Below, in pieces: positions 33,948 to 39,742 of a stretch of 39,742 bases of DNA. The position numbers and the translations under genes are program-made. Position 1 is the stretch's first letter, and every line of letters starts with the position of its first letter. Under the pieces are notes generated by a model. That model worked only from the letters and a program-made list of their open reading frames with translations, was not told the DNA's origin and did not search any database. The DNA comes from an uncultured Lachnospiraceae bacterium (GTDB lineage Bacteria > Bacillota > Clostridia > Lachnospirales > Lachnospiraceae), in contig CAJUOE010000086.1 in the NCBI GenBank assembly GCA_910587895.1, positions 1 through 39,742 on the forward strand, read 5' to 3'.

Positions 33948-34401
33948 TCACACCACCGCCTCCACGATCATCTTATCCCCAACCTGCAGTTCCTTCACGC
34001 CCACTTCCTTCTTCTTATTAAAGTTAAAGCTGAGCATGTAGCCCTTATCCAGATGATAGTAGTCCAAGTATTCGGTAATCTGTCTTTCCCCTCGCTCATT
34101 ATACTCATTTCCACGCCAGATTTTCAGTTCCACCACAAACTGCTGCCCTAAGTAATCCACGATCACGTCGGTTCTGGAAGCATCCTTTGTCTGCGCTTCG
34201 AGATAATAATTTCCCGTGCCATTGATAATCGGCTTCTTTCTCCGTTTCAGATAATACGCGCGAAGCTGTGCCAAAAAGTCAATAAACACCCGATTATTGG
34301 ATGCGCTGTCCACCTCATCAATCATCAGCACAATCGGTCTGGAAGCCGCCCTGCAAACCCGACTCCGGATCACAGCGTCCTTCCGTATTGAAATAGCGCA
34401 T
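33948..34401 (-). pseudogene. Internally deleted AAA-ATPase-like / PD-(D/E)XK nuclease gene
   Basis: The ATG at 34401 (SD GGAGGG) starts MRYFNTEGRCDPES, the same beginning as the remnant at 13458, and then breaks. In another frame the sequence continues SRPIVLMIDEVDSASNNRVF, the Walker B region, and runs to the C-terminal nuclease part with RTDVIVDYLGQQFVVELKIWRG (Asp ... Glu-x-Lys) and the end at 33948. About the whole P-loop segment between is missing and the frame is shifted. An open frame from 34421 (157 codons) spans the junction but mistranslates the first ~26 codons. The product, if any, would lack ATP binding. Confidence 0.8.
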
Positions 34402-34726
34402 TCCGTACCCTCCATACGCAAACCTTTGTTACCCTCATTCTAACATTGTATTAAAGGCATATAAAGAAAAGCCGTCGCCAAATCTGATATAAAGTATGAA
34501 ATTGTCAAGGTGCCTTGCTATTTATAAATCAACCAAATATAAGGAAATTTTCGTTTTCCGCACACTCTAACCGCGATGATTCCGCATCGCGGAATCTCAA
34601 ATCGGTGCGGAGAATGCCGCATTTCAGGCATTCTCCTGCGTGAGACGGAGTTGCAAGGCAACTCCTAGAACTTCTCCGCGAAACAGCCTCTGCTGTGAGT
34701 GGCTAGAAGTTCTTCTCACGCTACTT
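34402..34726. other. Intergenic stretch holding the right terminal repeat and a hairpin array
   Basis: No gene was found here. From left to right it holds sequence homologous to that flanking the 13458 remnant, the right arm of element B (34478-34506), an AT-rich spacer and the hairpin array at 34565-34720, which ends 6 bases before the stop of the glycerophosphodiesterase gene. Confidence 0.7.
34565..34720. repeat. Hairpin array downstream of the glycerophosphodiesterase gene
   Basis: Consecutive perfect stems are CGCGATG/CATCGCG, GGAGAATGCC/GGCATTCTCC (10 bp), GGAGTTGC/GCAACTCC (8 bp) and AGAACTTCT/AGAAGTTCT, the last enclosing ACAGC/GCTGT. Compared with the array at 7539-7648, the order of the GAGAAT/ATTCTC and GAGTT/AACTC stems is the same while the apical bases differ in a paired manner. 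It may act as terminator or RNA-stabilising structure for the phosphodiesterase transcript. No long T-run is present. Confidence 0.6.
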
Positions 34727-35458
34727 TCAAACCAGCAAATACCGCTCCGGCTCGTTCAAAAACACATCCGTAATTCCACGCTTCTCCAACACATCCAAAT
34801 CGAGCTTCGTCCCCGTCGGCTTCTCAGGATACAGATGCCCGGAAAACCATGCCCGCACCGTATATCCCTGTAATTTTTCAGGTGACAAATCAATTCCCTG
34901 CCAGCAAGGATGCAAGGCCTTTGCGCCGCATCCGCCCTTCCCTTTATACAAGCAGTCAGAAACCTTAGTATCCAGAATCCCGATCTCCGCCTGCGGCTCT
35001 ATCTCCCGCAGCTTTTCCAGAGACAGCGCGTAAAACGAAGAATAGACAATATTCTCCTGCAAACCGTACCGCCCGATCAGCTCCACGATCTTTTCTTCCA
35101 TCCCCTCATAGGGATTCACGCTGTTTTTCAGTTCTATATTGAGCTTTAATCCGCCCTTCATTCTATCCTGCAGCAGATCAAGCACTTCATTAATGGTCGG
35201 AATGGACTGCGCCGGATTTTCGTCTGCGTAAATATGCAGTCTTTTTAGTTCCGAAAGTGTAAAATCCTTCACATACCCGGCTCCCTCCGTCGTCCTGTCC
35301 ACTCTCTCATCATGAATCACGACGATCTCCCCGTCCTTTGTGAGCTGTATATCCAATTCGATCCCCGTCAGCCCCTTTAGTTCCGCCGCCTTTTCAAAGG
35401 CAAGCATCGTATTTTCAGGATATCGCTGACTGCATCCTCTGTGCGCCCAAATTTTCAT
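34727..35458 (-). CDS. Glycerophosphodiester phosphodiesterase
   Basis: The 243-residue GDPD TIM barrel has all landmark residues: His6-Arg7 in WAHRG, ENTMLAF, Glu34/Asp36 in IELDIQ, His49-Asp50 in VVIHDE and NIELK further on. It splits glycerophosphodiesters into glycerol 3-phosphate and an alcohol in the cytoplasm (no signal peptide). Beside a TagD-like and a TagF-like gene it probably feeds or recycles glycerol 3-phosphate for CDP-glycerol. The start MKIWAHRG at 35458 leaves a 71-base gap to the upstream gene. Confidence 0.92.
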   Translation of the reverse strand: MKIWAHRGCSQRYPENTMLAFEKAAELKGLTGIELDIQLTKDGEIVVIHDERVDRTTEGAGYVKDFTLSELKRLHIYADENPAQSIPTINEVLDLLQDRMKGGLKLNIELKNSVNPYEGMEEKIVELIGRYGLQENIVYSSFYALSLEKLREIEPQAEIGILDTKVSDCLYKGKGGCGAKALHPCWQGIDLSPEKLQGYTVRAWFSGHLYPEKPTGTKLDLDVLEKRGITDVFLNEPERYLLV

Positions 35459-35529
35459 CGAAACCGCTCCTATTCCCCCAACTCCTGACAGCCTGTCATC
35501 TGTCCGTTCAAAACCATCATGGCCACATT

Positions 35530-36873
35530 CTATTTCTCTACGCGCCCCTCCGCTTTCAAAAACTTCTCCATGATATCGGCAAGCGCCACCGACTCGCTCC
35601 TAGTCAGCTTAAATTCGCTGCTGTTCCTGCCGTTCATCATGGAAAGAAAATCACTGATCTCATACCGCAGACCCTCTCCCAGAAAACGTTCGGAGTACTT
35701 TTCCACCTCCAACGGGTTTTCATAGTGCACCTCAAAATAGGATGTCTTCCACCAGGGCGCCTCCGCAATCATATATCCCTTAGTCCCGGCAATCAAAAGT
35801 CTTCCCTCAGACTTCACGCCCAACCCACAGGTGGCCGTTGCAATGCCGTTGGCATAGCTGACTGAAATTTTTGTAAACAGATCCAGCCCATTCTCTCCTC
35901 TGATTACATCAAAACGAATGTCGTCGTAATTTTCTCCAAAAAGTTTTAATATGGGGAGCATCACATAGCTGCCAAGCTCCGTCAGGCTGCCACCATACTT
36001 CCGGTCAGTCAATTCCCGGTTATCCGGGTTTTCCAGCTTGGTAAAGCACACTTCCACATTTCTTATACTCCCGATGATGCCGCTGCAGGCAACCCCCAGG
36101 AGCTTATTAAATCCAGGACAGTACGCGGTCTTTATTCCCTCAAACAAAATCAGTTCATGCGCTCTCGCATAGCGAAACAGCTCCTCCGCCTGCGCGGCTT
36201 TCAGCACCATGGGCTTCTCACAGAGTACATGCTTGCCGTGCTCCAGCGCTGACTTAATATACTCATAATGTGTCTCATGAGGCGACGCGATATAGACTGC
36301 ATCCATTGCCTCATAAAAACTCTCTATATCTTCATATGCCTCAATTTCCCATCTTTCGGCAAACCGCTTTGCGCTCTCCACATGCGGATTGTAACACCCT
36401 TGTGTGGTAATGCCGCTGACCAGTTTGACTTCCGGGACAAACCGCTCTGCAATCCGCCCCGTACCGATTATCCCGATTCTGTGAATCCGCTTATTCTGTA
36501 CCCGCAGCATGGTACTGGAAATATTTTTTGTCCTTTCCAGATAAACCACCTGACAGTAGTCCTTCATATAGTCAAATGTGCCTGTCCAATCAGAGCCTAC
36601 CGTAAAAATATCAATCTTGTACTTCTTGACATCCTGCACCTTCTGCCCATGAGATTCCTCCACGATGATCTCATCGGCAAAGCCTGTCTTTCTCACATTT
36701 TCAATTCGCGTCGCCAGAGAATCTATCACATTCAGTTTCCCTCTCGCCTTGTCATAAGCCTCCGAGGTGACACCGACGATCAAGTAATCTCCCAATGCCT
36801 TCGCCCGCTCCAAAAGACGGTAATGTCCCTCATGCAAGAGATCGAAGGTGCCGTATGTAATCACCTTTTTCAT
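35530..36873 (-). CDS. Fusion of TagD-like cytidylyltransferase and Gfo/Idh/MocA oxidoreductase
   Basis: This protein has 447 residues. Residues 1-125 are a glycerol-3-phosphate cytidylyltransferase: YGTFDLLHEGHYRLL (HxGH 14-17), VGSDWTG and RTKNISST (114-121). Residues 131-447 are a Gfo/Idh/MocA oxidoreductase: RIGIIGTGRIAERF for NAD(P), SPHETHYEY and CEKP (218-221), with a C-terminal sheet domain. One polypeptide may therefore oxidise or reduce a polyol or sugar and make its CDP derivative, or only be a physical link. The first domain alone is the length of TagD (~130), so this is a true fusion without a frame break. Confidence 0.9.
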   Translation of the reverse strand: MKKVITYGTFDLLHEGHYRLLERAKALGDYLIVGVTSEAYDKARGKLNVIDSLATRIENVRKTGFADEIIVEESHGQKVQDVKKYKIDIFTVGSDWTGTFDYMKDYCQVVYLERTKNISSTMLRVQNKRIHRIGIIGTGRIAERFVPEVKLVSGITTQGCYNPHVESAKRFAERWEIEAYEDIESFYEAMDAVYIASPHETHYEYIKSALEHGKHVLCEKPMVLKAAQAEELFRYARAHELILFEGIKTAYCPGFNKLLGVACSGIIGSIRNVEVCFTKLENPDNRELTDRKYGGSLTELGSYVMLPILKLFGENYDDIRFDVIRGENGLDLFTKISVSYANGIATATCGLGVKSEGRLLIAGTKGYMIAEAPWWKTSYFEVHYENPLEVEKYSERFLGEGLRYEISDFLSMMNGRNSSEFKLTRSESVALADIMEKFLKAEGRVEK

Positions 36874-36923
36874 ATAGAACTCCGTTTCCTGTTTTATCTG
36901 TCACAGCATCACCGATTTTTCCG

Positions 36924-39482
36924 TTATATCCCCGTAAGTTTATCCCGCACAAACGTATATGTCTTTTCTCCGCATGTCCCGTCACTGTTTGCCGCAATCT
37001 GTGCAAACTCGCGCCCCGCCCGCTCCGGATCAAAAGGTTTGCCCGGCAGAGTCTCCTGTAAAAAATCTGCAAGCGTATGAAAGGCATCCTCCTCGCAGGC
37101 CGTATAACTATTCCATTCAGAGGCACGGTCGAATCCAACCGCCAGTTTCTGCATGTCCTCGGCTTGAAAGGCAAGCGGCCGTTCCCGACAGTCGCCGGTA
37201 AACAAATTGATCTCATACAATTTTTTATCCGCATATGTGTAAAGCTGCCATTCCTCTTCCGCTTTGCCCTCCGAAACTTTGATAAATATGGCGGACTCTC
37301 CGCTCGGCGGGTAATAGCAGTCGGCCTTTTTTTGTTTTTCCCCCCACGCCGGCTCCCAGACACTGCTCTCCCCTGTCTCCTTATCCAGACGAAGATACCG
37401 ATTTCCCCATCCCGGCGGCAGATACAGGACATCCTCAAGAACAGCCGGAAAACCGAACGGCGCCGTATCACACACATATCCGAAAATAGGATGTCTACAT
37501 TCCAATCCGTCTATCCTGCAGTCATACTCCCGCATCTCTCCGCTTTCCGGATTCCATCTGGTAATGGTGTAACCCTCATAGGGCAGAAGCCAGAGCTCCT
37601 CCCCGTCTGCGACCAGAAAAACGCATCCACAGGTATTTTCTGCCTTCGTGGACATGATCTGTGTCTTTCCTGTTGGCACATGAATCCCCGTCACATAATT
37701 GTTCACGGGAGATGCCAGAAATAGATACTCCTTCCAGACACAAAAACCGCCAAACCGCCTTTCCCCCATTGACTCATCAATAAAGACATCAAGTCCCTCC
37801 GTACAATAGCGGATTTCCCCTGTCACTGTGTCATAGCGTACAAGAGCCGGATACCTGTTTGGCAGCAAGAGCAGATATTTCCCGCAGGCTGTCGCTGCAC
37901 AGAACGCGCCCGGCTGTTCAAGTCTTCTTTCCAGTCCGATCCTTTTAACTATTTTCCCCTGCTCCAAAAGCAGAATCTCCTGCGCATTGCCGGGACACGC
38001 ATAATCTTTTCCCAAAACAGAGACCACATAGGACAAGTAGTAACCGGCATAAATGGATTGATATTCACACAGACTGCCCGCATATTTATACTGATAGCAG
38101 CCTTCCGCATCATAAAACAGCGCCCCGCCGCCGGTCACCATATATCTGCCGTTTCCATCATGGAAAAATCCCGGTATTACATTGCCCCGCCAGTCCTCTT
38201 TCTCCGGCTCGCGGTCAATCTGATTGTCTAACAGAAAAAGCGGTTTCCCCGCCGCTGCAAACAGTGCCGTCACCGAAGTGGCTCCGTCGCCGATATAGGC
38301 GTCACATAATGCAATCGTCGGCTCGATCTCAGGCGTATCATCAAAAATACCCAGATTATTTTCCATAAAATACTGCTTCAATTTATCGTAGACAGGCTTA
38401 TACTCCGCGCGCATAGAAGCAAAGGAAGACTCTAACAGCGGATGCGGACGCCACAGCAGACAGGCATCCTCACATTTTGCGAAACAGCGAAACACATATT
38501 CCATCTTCCTTAAAAACGCTTCCGTATTGGCCAGCATACCGTTAATGCTCGTGTTAAAGAAATACACTCTCCGCCCCGCCATCTTCTCTTTCCAGTCTTC
38601 AGGCGGTTCGGACGGATTCCGGCAAAGCCGTATCACCTTATCAAACTTAGGCGAGCCCAGCGGCACGAGTTTTTCCTCCGGCAGCTCCGGATCAAAAAAT
38701 TTGCGATATTTCTCCGCCTGTATGATGATATAATCCGCAAAATAATAGGCCATACAGGACGACTGCGCCTCGCTCATATTTCCGGAAGTCGCATAATAGG
38801 GAATATAAACCAGACACGGCGTATGTTTTTTTATTTCAAAAGAATAAAACCTTGGCTCTACACTCGTCACAAAATTCATATTATCATAAGGATTATGTAT
38901 AAAAACGGCGTCCGGTTCTCTTTCCTCCAAACGGTACTCCTCATAATGCACCACCGGCACATCCGCCGGGAATCTGTCGCCTTCATAATGATACGTTCCG
39001 AGCGTACCGTCCCTGTTTTTATCATAATAGGGAATCGGCACCACATAGGCATCACAGTCCGGATCCGCATCCGCGGCGCGCCAGACGCTTTCCAAGGAAT
39101 CCCACATACTCGCTTTATAGGGCAGGAAAACCATTTCCAACCGGATTTTTATATCATTTTTTACACTGTTCTCAACATGAATGAGCGCTTTGCGCAGTCT
39201 TTTCCTCGTCTTTGCCGGATTGAATGCCGTCCCATTAGAAAGCAAATCATAGGCTTCATAAACCGTTTCGCAGTATTCTTCCAGCTTCAATATGGCAGGG
39301 TTGCCTTCCCCCTCTGTCTTCTCGATCAGCTCCCCGATCTGCACGGCGCTGTCCTGACACTGTGCCAGCAAATCCATAGCCTTCGCATTCTCTCCATGCT
39401 CTATGCCGCTCCTGATCTCGTCATGCGCCTGCTCCAAAAGCGCAAGTATTTCCTGTATTTGTTTTTGCTGCGCTTTTCTCAT
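36924..39482 (-). CDS. TagF-like CDP-glycerol glycerophosphotransferase with beta-propeller-like C-terminal half
   Basis: The 852-residue form starts at ATG 39482 (SD AGAGGAAACC); the longer open frame to 39635 reads into a tandem repeat. Residues 1-110 are helical; 115-420 resemble the GT-B-like glycerophosphotransferase fold, with LVYIPYYATSG, PLGSPKFDK, WRPHPLLESS (RPHP 345-348) and DAYIGDGATSVTALFAAAGKPLF. Residues 480-800 contain repeated strands with TGE/TGK turns (DTVTGEIRY, VPTGKTQIM, DKETGESSV) like a seven-bladed propeller. The enzyme would polymerise glycerol phosphate from CDP-glycerol. The propeller half is unusual and could bind the acceptor glycan. Confidence 0.82.
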   Translation of the reverse strand: MRKAQQKQIQEILALLEQAHDEIRSGIEHGENAKAMDLLAQCQDSAVQIGELIEKTEGEGNPAILKLEEYCETVYEAYDLLSNGTAFNPAKTRKRLRKALIHVENSVKNDIKIRLEMVFLPYKASMWDSLESVWRAADADPDCDAYVVPIPYYDKNRDGTLGTYHYEGDRFPADVPVVHYEEYRLEEREPDAVFIHNPYDNMNFVTSVEPRFYSFEIKKHTPCLVYIPYYATSGNMSEAQSSCMAYYFADYIIIQAEKYRKFFDPELPEEKLVPLGSPKFDKVIRLCRNPSEPPEDWKEKMAGRRVYFFNTSINGMLANTEAFLRKMEYVFRCFAKCEDACLLWRPHPLLESSFASMRAEYKPVYDKLKQYFMENNLGIFDDTPEIEPTIALCDAYIGDGATSVTALFAAAGKPLFLLDNQIDREPEKEDWRGNVIPGFFHDGNGRYMVTGGGALFYDAEGCYQYKYAGSLCEYQSIYAGYYLSYVVSVLGKDYACPGNAQEILLLEQGKIVKRIGLERRLEQPGAFCAATACGKYLLLLPNRYPALVRYDTVTGEIRYCTEGLDVFIDESMGERRFGGFCVWKEYLFLASPVNNYVTGIHVPTGKTQIMSTKAENTCGCVFLVADGEELWLLPYEGYTITRWNPESGEMREYDCRIDGLECRHPIFGYVCDTAPFGFPAVLEDVLYLPPGWGNRYLRLDKETGESSVWEPAWGEKQKKADCYYPPSGESAIFIKVSEGKAEEEWQLYTYADKKLYEINLFTGDCRERPLAFQAEDMQKLAVGFDRASEWNSYTACEEDAFHTLADFLQETLPGKPFDPERAGREFAQIAANSDGTCGEKTYTFVRDKLTGI

Positions 39483-39516
39483 GGTTTCCTCTTCCTGCGG
39501 GCAGTTAGTTTCTGTA

Positions 39517-39742
39517 TTTTCTCTCCACTCCGCCGTGCCAGCTCGGCTTCGCCTCGCTGCGGGCTTTCGCCCTATAGTCTCAGGTAAACACAGAAAACTG
39601 CCTGCAAGCAGTCTTTTTCTGCGTTTTCTCTCCACTCCGCCATGCCAGCTCGGCTTCGCCTCGCTGCGGGCTTTCGCCCTATAGTCTCAGGTAAACACAG
39701 AAAACTGCCTGCAAGCAGTCTTTTTCTGCGTTTTCTCTCCAC
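39517..39742. repeat. 107-bp tandem repeat with terminator-like hairpin, cut by window end
   Basis: Two full units (39517-39623 and 39624-39730) differ at one base (G at 39535, A at 39642), and a third begins at 39731. Each holds GGGCTTTCGCCC, a second GC-rich hairpin region and ACTGC-CTGCAA-GCAGT-CTTTTT, a terminator-like hairpin that also reads with T-run on the other strand. A degenerate trace of the hairpin (about 39494-39516) precedes the first unit. It lies upstream of the glycerophosphotransferase gene and probably closes the previous transcript. Confidence 0.85.

Larger units (their letters stand above)
32653..34506. mobile_element. Element B: Rpn gene plus broken AAA gene between inverted terminal repeats
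   Basis: The ends are inverted copies of the sequence that bounds element A. 32701-32673 (minus) and 34478-34506 (plus) agree at 24 of 27 aligned positions and share the core AGTATG[A/G]AATTGTC. The 1.85 kb between them holds an intact Rpn-family gene with its own promoter and a deleted AAA/PD-(D/E)XK gene. Element A keeps only the AAA start. I infer a family of mobile or recombinationally active units; no transposase of a classical IS family is present. Confidence 0.55.

Noticed and set aside
33948..34421. Intact short nuclease gene starting at 34421
   Set aside because: The first ~26 codons are an out-of-frame reading of the conserved MRYFNTEGRC start, so the open frame is created by a deletion.
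34565..34720. CRISPR array
   Set aside because: The palindromes are unlike each other, there are no regular spacers, and no cas genes are present.
36268..37080. Plus-strand open frame of 270 codons spanning two gene ends
   Set aside because: It crosses the junction of two well-supported minus-strand genes and shows no SD or domain.
38823..39587. Plus-strand open frame of 254 codons
   Set aside because: It lies antisense to the N-terminal half of the glycerophosphotransferase gene and has a low-complexity, His/Arg/Phe-rich composition typical of shadow frames.
39517..39742. CRISPR or coding repeat at the right edge
   Set aside because: The unit is 107 bp with no repeat-spacer structure; reading it as part of the transferase would need an N-terminal extension without family similarity, and an ATG with a good SD lies at 39482.

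Overview
The window looks like chromosomal DNA of a low-to-mid GC Firmicute, most likely a Lachnospiraceae-type gut Clostridium. The support is the protein style, strong SD sequences, consensus sigma-A promoters and multi-copy AAA/PD-(D/E)XK genes. Nearly every gene lies on the minus strand, so transcription runs from high to low coordinates. No rRNA, tRNA or CRISPR array was seen.

Left part (1-8476): a GHKL sensor kinase cut by the window edge, its LytTR response regulator, a MalY/PatB C-S lyase and a trans-sulfuration enzyme with a clear promoter. Then come an orphan DUF4143 ATPase with CRP-like palindromes upstream, a lipoprotein, and a GNAT acetyltransferase whose C-terminus runs into a hairpin array.

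Central part (8486-32612): a large surface-glycan locus. In transcription order it holds a hexapeptide acetyltransferase, a NAD-dependent epimerase/reductase, an IspD/TarI-type cytidylyltransferase, LicD, a radical SAM enzyme, a DXS-like thiamine enzyme, several GT2/GT4/DUF4422 glycosyltransferases, a NodB deacetylase and two methyltransferases. After a decayed insertion come a four-module methyltransferase-kinase-like-Rossmann-cytidylyltransferase protein and two TIM-barrel sugar isomerase-like proteins. Thirteen of these proteins carry the same small Rossmann-like domain (G-x-G-x-x-G ... D-N ... G), at the N-terminus, at the C-terminus, internally or alone. The DXS-like/IspD-like/SDR/LicD set suggests a CDP-activated deoxy-polyol made from pyruvate and an aldehyde, then transferred to a glycan. 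The DXS-like enzyme has lost several residues that bind the acceptor phosphate in true DXS.

The locus is bracketed by two related elements (13122-13570 and 32653-34506). Both have inverted copies of one ~27-bp terminal sequence, and both contain a differently broken copy of the same AAA/PD-(D/E)XK gene; the larger one also carries an intact Rpn-family gene with its own promoter.

Right part (34727-39742): a glycerol-phosphate module with a glycerophosphodiesterase, a TagD-like cytidylyltransferase fused to a Gfo/Idh/MocA oxidoreductase, and a TagF-like transferase fused to a beta-propeller-like half. The window ends in a 107-bp tandem repeat containing a terminator-like hairpin. No flippase, polymerase, ABC exporter or priming transferase is present, so the pathway is either incomplete here or acts on a protein or lipid acceptor in the cytoplasm.
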